From JAVBKP01 sp031553975 (GTDB taxonomy: Bacteria > Bacillota > Clostridia > Peptostreptococcales > Anaerovoracaceae), in assembly GCA_031553975.1 (NCBI GenBank), contig JAVBKP010000029.1:1-5055 (forward strand): a stretch of 5,055 nt of DNA. The letters are read 5' to 3'. The first letter of the stretch is position 1, and each line of letters begins with the position of its first letter. A program made the translations under genes and the position numbers. The notes below the pieces were generated by a model. The model did not search any database and was not told where the DNA came from. It saw nothing but the letters and a program-made list of their open reading frames with translations. Of this stretch, positions 1 through 4,362 are shown piece by piece.

Positions 1-1522
1 CGATACGGTCAATAAGTTCATACAAGATATCTGCTGTTAGCACTTCTATCTCCGTATACTTCTGCACTATATTATAGTGTTTTCTCAGTTCTTCTAGCCT
101 GACTTTTGCATCTTCTTTTGCACCATGTATGGCCTTTAGCTTTTTCTCAGCCTCACCTTGCTCTATTTCGTATTTCCCAAGAAGCTTTAAAAAACGGCTT
201 TCACTAATCTTGCCTGCAACATTATCCTCATAGAGTTTTTCTAGTATAGTATCAATTTCTCTCACTCTGGTCTGCAAATTAGAAGCTATCCTTTTCTCTT
301 GCCTGCTATTAGAATCTGTGCTTTTTTCTATTTGCGCTTTAGCCGAACTGATGATGTCCTCAATATCTCCAGACGTAAGTGATACCTTTACTTTCAAATC
401 CTCTAATACCAAATTGTACAGTTGGTCGTAATCGATAAAGTGATTTGAGCATTCACGGCTACCATATAGCTTATATGCACCGCATACCAAGTTGTATGTA
501 CTGCCCTTCTTCCTGGAGCCTGTGCTTGACATATTATTACCACAGTCTGCGCACTTAGCGATTCCAGAAAATATATTTGTAAATTTACCTTTGCTCCTGA
601 TCCTACGACCAGAGGCATGGCTTCTAACTAAGTTAAATGTCTCTTCATCAACTATAGACTCATGTGTATTTTGAACGATAATCCAATCCTCTTTGTCACA
701 GTTAATTATTTTATCTGATTTAAAAGATAACTTTTTTGTTTTGCCCTGTACCGTATGTCCCAAATACGTTTGGTTTTTCAAGATTTTATTGATAGTGAAT
801 GAATTCCACTCACAGCGATCCGTGAAGCTGCCCATCTTTAGATCCGGAAAACCTTTATGGCGATACTCTCCAGGCGTAAGAATTTTATTTTCTCTAAGAA
901 AATCTCTAATGGTTGATGGCCGCTCCCCCCTTCTGGCCATCTCAAAAATAGTCCTCACTACCTCCGCTGCTTCTATATCTATCTCCAGCTTATTTTTATT
1001 ATCAAGATTCTTCCTATATCCATATGGAGCAAAACCACCAATAAACTCACCTTGTTTCATCTTCGTTTGGAATGCTGATCTGATTTTCTTTGAAGTGTCT
1101 CTAGCATACATCTCATTAATTACATTTTTAAATGGTGCAATATCATTATTTGCGTTGTCTGAATCATACCCATCATTTATGGCTATGTAGCGCACATTGT
1201 GTTCAGGAAAGTAAATTTCAGTATACTGCCCTGTCGTTATGTAATCACGTCCTAATCTTGACAGATCCTTTGTAATAACTAAATTTATTATAGCATCTTC
1301 AATGTCAGATATCATGCGTTCAAAATCTGGGCGATTAAAATTCGTTCCACTGTACCCGTCGTCAACATAAAAGGAATAATTAGAAAATCCATTTTCTAAT
1401 GCATACGCCTCTAGCATTTTCTTCTGTACGGCTATACTGACACTCTCATTTGCTCCATCATCATCTTCTTTAGAAAGTCTACAATACAACGCTGCTTTAT
1501 ACCTGGCTATTTGTTGCCCCAT
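1..1522 (-). CDS. Large serine recombinase, TnpX/transposon type (partial, C-terminus off the left edge)
   Basis: Site-specific DNA recombinase that would cut and rejoin att sites to integrate or excise the element. 507 residues are visible and the frame is still open at the edge. Relatives are usually about 500-560 residues, so only the end of the C-terminal domain is probably missing. The N-terminal resolvase domain (about 8-150) has the nucleophile S17 in YCRLSKEDD and the arginine motif KDLSRLGRD (R89, R92). The recombinase domain follows (about 160-270, starting near GGFAPYGY). A zinc ribbon uses C324, C327, C347 and C358, and a long charged coiled coil spans about 385-485. The ATG at 1522 is chosen because the catalytic motif sits at the usual distance from it. 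It has only a weak ribosome site, and its start lies six bases after the stop of the small upstream ORF, so translation is probably coupled. No separate promoter is evident. Confidence 0.96.
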   Translation of the reverse strand, partial: MGQQIARYKAALYCRLSKEDDDGANESVSIAVQKKMLEAYALENGFSNYSFYVDDGYSGTNFNRPDFERMISDIEDAIINLVITKDLSRLGRDYITTGQYTEIYFPEHNVRYIAINDGYDSDNANNDIAPFKNVINEMYARDTSKKIRSAFQTKMKQGEFIGGFAPYGYRKNLDNKNKLEIDIEAAEVVRTIFEMARRGERPSTIRDFLRENKILTPGEYRHKGFPDLKMGSFTDRCEWNSFTINKILKNQTYLGHTVQGKTKKLSFKSDKIINCDKEDWIIVQNTHESIVDEETFNLVRSHASGRRIRSKGKFTNIFSGIAKCADCGNNMSSTGSRKKGSTYNLVCGAYKLYGSRECSNHFIDYDQLYNLVLEDLKVKVSLTSGDIEDIISSAKAQIEKSTDSNSRQEKRIASNLQTRVREIDTILEKLYEDNVAGKISESRFLKLLGKYEIEQGEAEKKLKAIHGAKEDAKVRLEELRKHYNIVQKYTEIEVLTADILYELIDRI

Positions 1523-1528
1523 ACTCTA

Positions 1529-1666
1529 TTATACCTGTCCGAGTTTACCTTGCGCTAAAAGGTTTTTAATGACATATTCTTTGTAAATGCTCTTAGCGTC
1601 CTTTTCACCGAGAAATACACTTTTTACAGTGCACTCATTTTTAGTTTTAGAATTCTTTTTATCCAT
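1529..1666 (-). CDS. 45-residue accessory ORF upstream of the recombinase
   Basis: Small lysine-rich protein beginning MDKKNSKTKNECTVKSVFLG and ending in KLGQV. It has a short predicted beta segment (TVKSVFLG) followed by an amphipathic helix (KDAKSIYKEYVIKNLL). A strong Shine-Dalgarno AGGAGG at about 1676-1681 lies about ten bases before this ATG, which is why the start is placed here and not at an in-frame ATG at 1780 inside a repeat. The stop is six bases before the recombinase start. Small ORFs of this size and layout (for example TnpW-type proteins) accompany TnpX-family recombinases, so a role as a recombination or expression accessory is plausible. No specific family was recognised, and the link to TnpW is by position and size only. 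Confidence 0.7.
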   Translation of the reverse strand: MDKKNSKTKNECTVKSVFLGEKDAKSIYKEYVIKNLLAQGKLGQV

Positions 1667-1711
1667 TACCTGATACCCTCCTCTTAAATAATCTCTTTCT
1701 ACACTATGCAG

Positions 1712-1744
1712 AAAAATAAAAAAAAGACCCTTTGCTGGATCTCT
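1712..1744 (-). terminator. Rho-independent terminator after fic
   Basis: On the minus strand AGATCC (1742-1737) pairs with GGGTCT (1730-1725) around the loop AGCAAA, with one G-U pair. It is followed at once by a run of T broken by a single A (down to about 1712). It would end the vbhA-fic transcript about 60 bases past the fic stop, and it also separates the recombinase operon from that transcript. Confidence 0.72.
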
Positions 1745-1771
1745 ATAGAAAATTCTATTTGATTGTACGCA

Positions 1772-1804
1772 TGTAAACATGTTTACATGTAAGTATGTTT
1801 ACAA
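1772..1804. repeat. Octamer-tiled repeat R1
   Basis: Four abutting octamers: TGTAAACA, TGTTTACA, TGTAAGTA, TGTTTACA, then A. The first two are the core of a perfect 20-base palindrome, CATGTAAACATGTTTACATG (1770-1789). The repeat directly abuts the fic stop codon. It matches R2 at 31 of 33 bases. Confidence 0.93.
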
Positions 1805-2545
1805 TTATTTTTCTTTGTCCCGGTTATCATATGACTTTAGTTCAGCTAATCTTCCATCTCGCATTTGTTGCGAATCAGATTTCCATTGATCTATTGTCTT
1901 TCTTTGCTCTTTCAGCTTTTCTTTGCCATTTTCCATTGCATGCTTTACTATTTTTATTAGATGCTGCGGCTGAGACATATCTCCCATATCGTGAAAGTAT
2001 GCACTCGCTGCTACTAGCGCTGTTCTTAAATAAATTGCGTTTTCTTTGAAGAGAGCCATATCTAATGGCATTCCTTTGCTATCTGCATATTGGCAACAGA
2101 ATGTAACAATGGTTCGAGTATTGCCCTCTCTAAAAGGATGTGCTTTCCAAAGTTCTACCATATAAGTCGAAAACTTTTCAGCCTTGCTATCCAGATCAAG
2201 TTCTTCCCATTTTGTATCATGCATTTTTAAAATGATAGCCACTGCTTCCTTTTGTATGTCACCTACTTTTGCATATTCAATAGATATTCCACCTAGCGCT
2301 GGTTCTTCTTTTTCAATATTTACCCCTCTTGTCTTTCCTGCCCAGCTGTATGCGTCTTGAAAGATAAATTTGTTTATTTGTGTTAAATGGTCAAAGCTAA
2401 AGTCTCCTTTAATTGGAGACCCTAGCAACTGTTTCATTCTATAGCTTGTGGCTTCCGCCTCCATGTTGTTCAAAGTTTGTTTGTCTCTGATTCCATATTT
2501 ATTGACTAAAATATCTGTTCCTGGATATACATATGGATCATTCAT
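1805..2545 (-). CDS. fic: Fic-domain AMP-transferase toxin
   Basis: Fic/Doc-family enzyme of 246 residues. Proteins of this class usually transfer AMP from ATP to a hydroxyl on a target protein; bacterial FicT toxins act on DNA gyrase and topoisomerase IV subunits. It has the early DILVNKYGI segment (11-19), the FIFQDAYSWAGKTRG region (61-74) with the target-docking flap, and the active-site loop HPFREGNTR (136-144) with catalytic H136, acidic E140 and N142. It differs from canonical HPFREGNGRxxR: T143 replaces the second loop glycine and V147 replaces the second arginine. The C-terminal tail (205-246) is highly charged and helical. The start at 2545 is chosen because it begins the conserved Fic N-terminus one base after the antitoxin stop. 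A 29-residue extension in this frame only overlaps the antitoxin gene. Its own ribosome site is weak, so coupling to the antitoxin is likely. The in vivo target is unknown. Confidence 0.94.
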   Translation of the reverse strand: MNDPYVYPGTDILVNKYGIRDKQTLNNMEAEATSYRMKQLLGSPIKGDFSFDHLTQINKFIFQDAYSWAGKTRGVNIEKEEPALGGISIEYAKVGDIQKEAVAIILKMHDTKWEELDLDSKAEKFSTYMVELWKAHPFREGNTRTIVTFCCQYADSKGMPLDMALFKENAIYLRTALVAASAYFHDMGDMSQPQHLIKIVKHAMENGKEKLKEQRKTIDQWKSDSQQMRDGRLAELKSYDNRDKEK

Positions 2546-2546
2546 A

Positions 2547-2717
2547 CTACTCACCAACCACTGTATATTTTTTGTCCAGATAATTTTTAATATCTTCGTC
2601 TGTAACTTCTCCTCGTTTTTCTTTCTCGACAAGCTCTAAAAATTCTTCCGTAGGCTCAAGCCCATCAATCTTTATCATCCCTAGAGCATAATCCCATGCA
2701 TCTTCTTTACTTACCAT
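2547..2717 (-). CDS. VbhA-like antitoxin of the Fic toxin
   Basis: Acidic 56-residue protein beginning MVSKEDAWDYALGMIKIDGL, with GLEPTEEF and a later RGEVTDEDIKNYL segment. This arrangement matches the VbhA antitoxin family, which blocks the ATP-binding site of a partner Fic protein with an inhibitory helix carrying [S/T]xxxE[G/N]. Aligned on the shared GLEP, the motif here reads M14-x-x-x-D18-G19, so serine is replaced by methionine and glutamate by aspartate. The start has a good ribosome site, GAGGGG, six bases before the ATG. Its stop (TAG, 2549-2547) is one base before the fic ATG, as in a two-gene toxin-antitoxin operon. The gene is too short for many gene callers. Confidence 0.88.
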   Translation of the reverse strand: MVSKEDAWDYALGMIKIDGLEPTEEFLELVEKEKRGEVTDEDIKNYLDKKYTVVGE

Positions 2718-2737
2718 AGTTATCCCCTCTCTTTATG

Positions 2738-2770
2738 TGTAAACATGTTTACATGTTTGTATGTTTACAA
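2738..2770. repeat. Octamer-tiled repeat R2
   Basis: Four abutting octamers: TGTAAACA, TGTTTACA, TGTTTGTA, TGTTTACA, then A. It lies 20 bases upstream of the antitoxin ATG and just downstream of the predicted extended -10 promoter, so it would form part of the 5' leader of the vbhA-fic mRNA. Confidence 0.93.
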
Positions 2771-2784
2771 CTTTTCCTACTATT

Positions 2785-2793
2785 ATTATATCA
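2785..2793 (-). promoter_or_regulatory. Extended -10 promoter for vbhA-fic
   Basis: The minus strand reads TGATATAAT, which is a consensus TATAAT (2790-2785) preceded by TGn (2793-2791). No good -35 box is seen at 16-18 bases, as is common for extended -10 promoters. Transcription would start near 2778 and run through R2 into the antitoxin gene. Confidence 0.62.
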
Positions 2794-2817
2794 CATTTTA
2801 TGACTGAAAATCGAAAT

Positions 2818-2842
2818 TGTTTATATGTTTGTATGTTTACAA
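2818..2842. repeat. Octamer-tiled repeat R3
   Basis: Three abutting octamers: TGTTTATA, TGTTTGTA, TGTTTACA, then A. It directly abuts the stop codon of the anchored-protein gene. One base differs from the last 25 bases of R2. R2 and R3 are 47 bases apart, and that gap contains the vbhA-fic promoter. Confidence 0.92.
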
Positions 2843-3406
2843 TTAGGCTTTCCTTAACTTCAGTATAAGCCAAATCACTGCTATAAGTAATACAATCAGA
2901 ATATTAATTCCATTGTCCTTTATCAATTCTAACAGTTTACTTAACGCTGTAACGTTATGATCTACAACTGAGATTTGATCATTCGTTATTACTTCATTCG
3001 CTTGCTGTTGCGTCGTTATTTCATTTGCCACTTGCTGATCATTTGCTATATCTCCAGCCCGTTTGATTGTCACTTGAAATAGGGTCCCTTTTTCAGCTTG
3101 TACAATAACATCTTCTGGATGCACTGCAAGGTACTCTGATCTTATATCATCATCTATGCCCACAAAGTCAACTGTATACTTGCCAGCAGGAAGTTCAAAG
3201 TTTGACTTCCATTGGTTAGCCGGCTCAGCTGTCGTTAGATAGTTTCTCCCATCTTCAGCAAAGAGGTTAATCATGATTGCCTTATCAAATCCCATTGGGG
3301 TTTCTACCTTAACATCTAAATAGCCTGTCTGGTCTGCATATGATGTTATTAGGGAAAGTGCTAATAGCATTACCATCAGAGAAAAAAATACAAATGCTTT
3401 CTTCAT
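2843..3406 (-). CDS. Secreted, C-terminally membrane-anchored protein of unknown function
   Basis: 187 residues in four parts. A clear signal peptide (1-24: KK, a hydrophobic core, likely cleavage after SYA) is followed by one beta-rich domain (about 25-117). Its LPAGKYTVDFVG stretch is typical of prealbumin/Cna-B-like or carboxypeptidase-regulatory-like sandwich folds. Then comes a Q/N/T-rich linker (about 118-150) with the near-repeat QQVANEITT / QQANEVITN, and a C-terminal transmembrane helix (about 168-183) with the basic tail KLRKA. The mature domain should face outside the cell, tethered by the C-terminal helix; there is no LPXTG motif. The ribosome site AGGTGA lies seven bases before the ATG, and the start overlaps the stop of a 9-codon leader ORF. 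It has no visible link to conjugation or toxin function. A cell-surface or exclusion role would be a guess. Confidence 0.85.
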   Translation of the reverse strand: MKKAFVFFSLMVMLLALSLITSYADQTGYLDVKVETPMGFDKAIMINLFAEDGRNYLTTAEPANQWKSNFELPAGKYTVDFVGIDDDIRSEYLAVHPEDVIVQAEKGTLFQVTIKRAGDIANDQQVANEITTQQQANEVITNDQISVVDHNVTALSKLLELIKDNGINILIVLLIAVIWLILKLRKA

Positions 3407-3432
3407 CTCATTCTCACCTTCAGATCATTCAT
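3403..3432 (-). CDS. 9-codon leader peptide MNDLKVRMR
   Basis: A canonical GGAGG site (about 3440-3444) sits eight bases before this ATG, which is a better ribosome site than that of the main gene. The stop TGA overlaps the ATG of the anchored-protein gene as ATGA. This arrangement suggests translational coupling or leader control. No tell-tale codon run is seen. Confidence 0.5.
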   Translation of the reverse strand: MNDLKVRMR

Positions 3433-3453
3433 CTTAATATCCTCCAATTCATT

Positions 3454-3493
3454 TGTAAACTTGTTTACATGTTTGTATGTTTACATGTAAACA
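3454..3493. repeat. Octamer-tiled repeat R4 (longest copy)
   Basis: Five abutting octamers: TGTAAACT, TGTTTACA, TGTTTGTA, TGTTTACA, TGTAAACA. It lies just upstream of the leader peptide and the anchored-protein gene, and directly beside the long hairpin at 3495-3550. No clear promoter was found between it and the gene. Confidence 0.93.
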
Positions 3494-3494
3494 T

Positions 3495-3550
3495 TTTAAT
3501 CACAGAAGGATGCAGCAGCATTATAACTGCTGCATAGTTTCCATGATTAA
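3495..3550. other. Long imperfect hairpin
   Basis: Nested perfect arms: an outer TTTAATCA / TGATTAAA, an inner ATGCAGCAG / CTGCTGCAT, and a short GAAG / TTTC pairing between them, around an 8-base loop. There is no clear T-run on either strand immediately after it, so it is not a textbook terminator, though AT-rich flanks could let it act as one. It sits between the micro-ORF and repeat R4. Confidence 0.7.
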
Positions 3551-3609
3551 ATGTCAAGATACATCTCAGTACTCCTAGAGAGCTTCAGCGCACCCAGAGT
3601 ATCAAACAT
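3547..3609 (-). CDS. 20-residue micro-ORF
   Basis: The predicted peptide is MFDTLGALKLSRSTEMYLDI, ending in TAA inside the outer arm of the hairpin. The ribosome site is weak (TAGAG seven bases upstream). It is the only ORF between repeats R5 and R4. The peptide is not a hydrophobic type I toxin and no family was recognised. It may be chance, or part of a non-coding module. Confidence 0.25.
   Translation of the reverse strand: MFDTLGALKLSRSTEMYLDI
3589..3601. repeat. 13-base direct repeat, left copy
   Basis: CGCACCCAGAGTA here matches CGCAACCAGAGTA at 3663-3675 in 12 of 13 bases. The two copies flank repeat R5 on both sides. Confidence 0.6.
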
Positions 3610-3624
3610 ATTAATCTCTATCGT

Positions 3625-3650
3625 TTGTAAACATGTTTGTATGTTTACAA
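3625..3650. repeat. Octamer-tiled repeat R5
   Basis: Three abutting octamers (TGTAAACA, TGTTTGTA, TGTTTACA) with a T before and an A after. The copy is a perfect inverted repeat with 10-base arms, TTGTAAACAT and ATGTTTACAA, around GTTTGT. It directly abuts stop codons TAG TAA of a short frame on the minus strand. Confidence 0.93.
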
Positions 3651-3656
3651 TTACTA

Positions 3657-3896
3657 TTTGTCCGCAACCAGAGTAGTTCCTAGCATATCGTCACCGACTG
3701 CATGTTTTCATATTTGCAACAGGCATATTAGGTCTCGCTACCGCTTATCTATGATAGCTCCCCAGCAGATCACCGCGAGATCCTTTTCAACATTCCTGAT
3801 ACATAATAGTATCGCCCTGTAGGACATATGAAGTTTTCAAAGTTCTGTTTGAGGATTCATATGCCCTCATTGGTACGCACCTGATCTGATGCGCAC
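3657..3896 (-). ncRNA. Candidate structured RNA (or decayed gene) between the excisionase-type gene and R5
   Basis: No intact gene was found in these 240 bases, and the base composition looks richer in G and C than its surroundings. On the minus strand there are several helices: GTGCGCATC / GGTGCGTAC (3896-3873, loop AGATCA), GGGCATATGAA / TTCATATGTCC (3866-3822), GATAC / GTATC, GGATCTCGC / GCGAGACC (3783-3731, one bulge), and GCTATC / GATAAGC nested inside the last. The first two helices need G-U pairs that exist only in the minus-strand RNA, which supports a leftward transcript. One minus frame, opening at an ATG near 3827, reads 29 codons to a TAG, then passes a TGA before ending at R5, so a decayed small gene is the alternative. 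It resembles no RNA family that could be named. Confidence 0.45.
3663..3675. repeat. 13-base direct repeat, right copy
   Basis: CGCAACCAGAGTA is the partner of the copy at 3589-3601 (12 of 13 bases). It lies at the 3' end of the candidate structured RNA. Confidence 0.6.
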
Positions 3897-3909
3897 GGAT
3901 GAAAGTATA

Positions 3910-4095
3910 CTAATCTTCATTTACATCTGATTTTCGCCCTTCCAGGAACTCTTTTAAATCACTTTCTTTTATTCTCCAGTTCCTACCATTAATACGCGTT
4001 CCTTGCAGTGTTTCATCTCTAAGCCACTTCCAAACTGTATCTTTATGAACTTTTGCCTTTTCTGCCACTTTTTTTGGTGTTAAATACTCTCCCAT
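3910..4095 (-). CDS. Excisionase-type helix-turn-helix DNA-binding protein
   Basis: 61 residues forming a single MerR-like winged-helix domain of the HTH_17/excisionase group. It starts MGEYLTPKKVAEKAKVHKDT (helix-turn-helix about 5-27, with the recognition segment HKDTVWKWLRD), followed by a wing (RINGRNWRI, 34-42) and a C-terminal helix (SDLKEFLEGR). Proteins like this bend DNA at att sites to direct excision, or act as small regulators in mobile elements. A ribosome site AGAGGT lies about six bases before the ATG. It is first in the leftward transcript set, behind a strong predicted promoter and a roughly 200-base leader. A recombination-directing role is inferred from family and context. 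A purely regulatory role is equally possible. Confidence 0.85.
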   Translation of the reverse strand: MGEYLTPKKVAEKAKVHKDTVWKWLRDETLQGTRINGRNWRIKESDLKEFLEGRKSDVNED

Positions 4096-4292
4096 CTTTT
4101 ACCTCTTTTATATTACTTACACTTGCATTTACGGCATAATTTTTGTATTATTAAAGGTATCAGGTGCAGATTAACCTTTGACGAAGCTGCTCTACACCTG
4201 ATGTTAGTTAGCCAACAAGAACCTCTATTCGTTGTATTGCTGTACTTTAGAATAGTTTGTTTTGCTTGTGTTTTGTTATGTCTTGTTGGTAT
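4096..4292 (-). other. Long structured 5' leader of the excisionase-type gene
   Basis: There is no gene here. Inverted arms include a perfect 9-base pair CCAACAAGA (4212-4220) / TCTTGTTGG (4281-4289) enclosing CTATTC / GAATAG (4225-4230, 4250-4255). Closer to the gene, ATCAGGTG / CACCTGAT (4159-4166, 4195-4202) and AAAGGT / ACCTTT (4153-4158, 4174-4179) cross each other, so they form either a pseudoknot or alternative folds. No known riboswitch was recognised. Confidence 0.5.
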
Positions 4293-4301
4293 ATTTATAT
4301 T
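4273..4301 (+). promoter_or_regulatory. Rightward promoter for the CI-like repressor
   Basis: TTGTTA (4273-4278) and TATATT (4296-4301) are 17 bases apart. Transcription would start near 4308, leaving a leader of about 55 bases before the ATG at 4363. The -10 box overlaps that of the leftward promoter. Confidence 0.55.
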
Positions 4302-4327
4302 ATAATCAACATTTGCATAAAAGTCAA
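4299..4327 (-). promoter_or_regulatory. Strong leftward promoter for the excisionase-type gene
   Basis: The minus strand reads TTGACT (4327-4322), a 17-base spacer, then the consensus TATAAT (4304-4299). Transcription would start near 4292. It overlaps the rightward -10 box and the operator-like inverted repeat, so the two promoters probably exclude each other. Confidence 0.78.
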
Positions 4328-4347
4328 TATATTTATATGCGAATGTT
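4308..4347. promoter_or_regulatory. Operator-like inverted repeat
   Basis: AACATTTGCATA (4308-4319) and TATGCGAATGTT (4336-4347) are inverted copies matching at 11 of 12 positions. They straddle the leftward -35 box, and the left arm lies in the leftward spacer at the rightward start site. This is the natural place for the adjacent repressor to bind. Confidence 0.6.
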
Positions 4348-4362
4348 TGTAATGAGGATGCT

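Noticed and set aside
693..1190. Plus-strand ORF of 165 codons
   Set aside because: It lies antisense within the serine recombinase, whose domain motifs are continuous on the minus strand.
1667..1780. Extension of the 45-residue ORF to an ATG at 1780
   Set aside because: That ATG lies inside repeat R1 without a ribosome site, the extension crosses the fic terminator, and AGGAGG precedes the ATG at 1666.
1772..1787. TGTAAACATGTTTACA as a known regulator box (TnrA, CcpA cre, LexA or parS)
   Set aside because: Spacing or core bases do not match these consensus sites, and the octamer tiling over 25-40 bases is not explained by a single dimer site.
2546..2632. Extension of the fic reading frame by 29 residues upstream of 2545
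   Set aside because: It overlaps the antitoxin gene in another frame, has a lysine/isoleucine-rich sequence unlike Fic N-termini, and the conserved Fic start is at 2545.
1795..2639. Plus-strand ORFs opposite fic and vbhA
   Set aside because: They are shadows of recognised minus-strand genes, without ribosome sites or family motifs.
1772..3650. CRISPR array or integron attC sites
   Set aside because: Spacing between copies is set by genes of different length, not by uniform spacers. The attC core patterns RYYYAAC/GTTRRRY do not fit and no tyrosine integron integrase is seen.
3637..3822. Plus-strand ORF of 61 codons
   Set aside because: It starts inside repeat R5, has no ribosome site and no recognisable motif, and lies over the candidate RNA helices.
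3657..3896. Group II intron starting at GTGCG near 3896
   Set aside because: There is no reverse transcriptase, no recognisable domain V, and the stretch is too short.
4123..4305. Plus-strand ORF of 60 codons in the divergent region
   Set aside because: It has no ribosome site, ends inside the promoter region and overlaps the structured leader. The low-complexity hydrophobic tail reflects T-rich promoter DNA.
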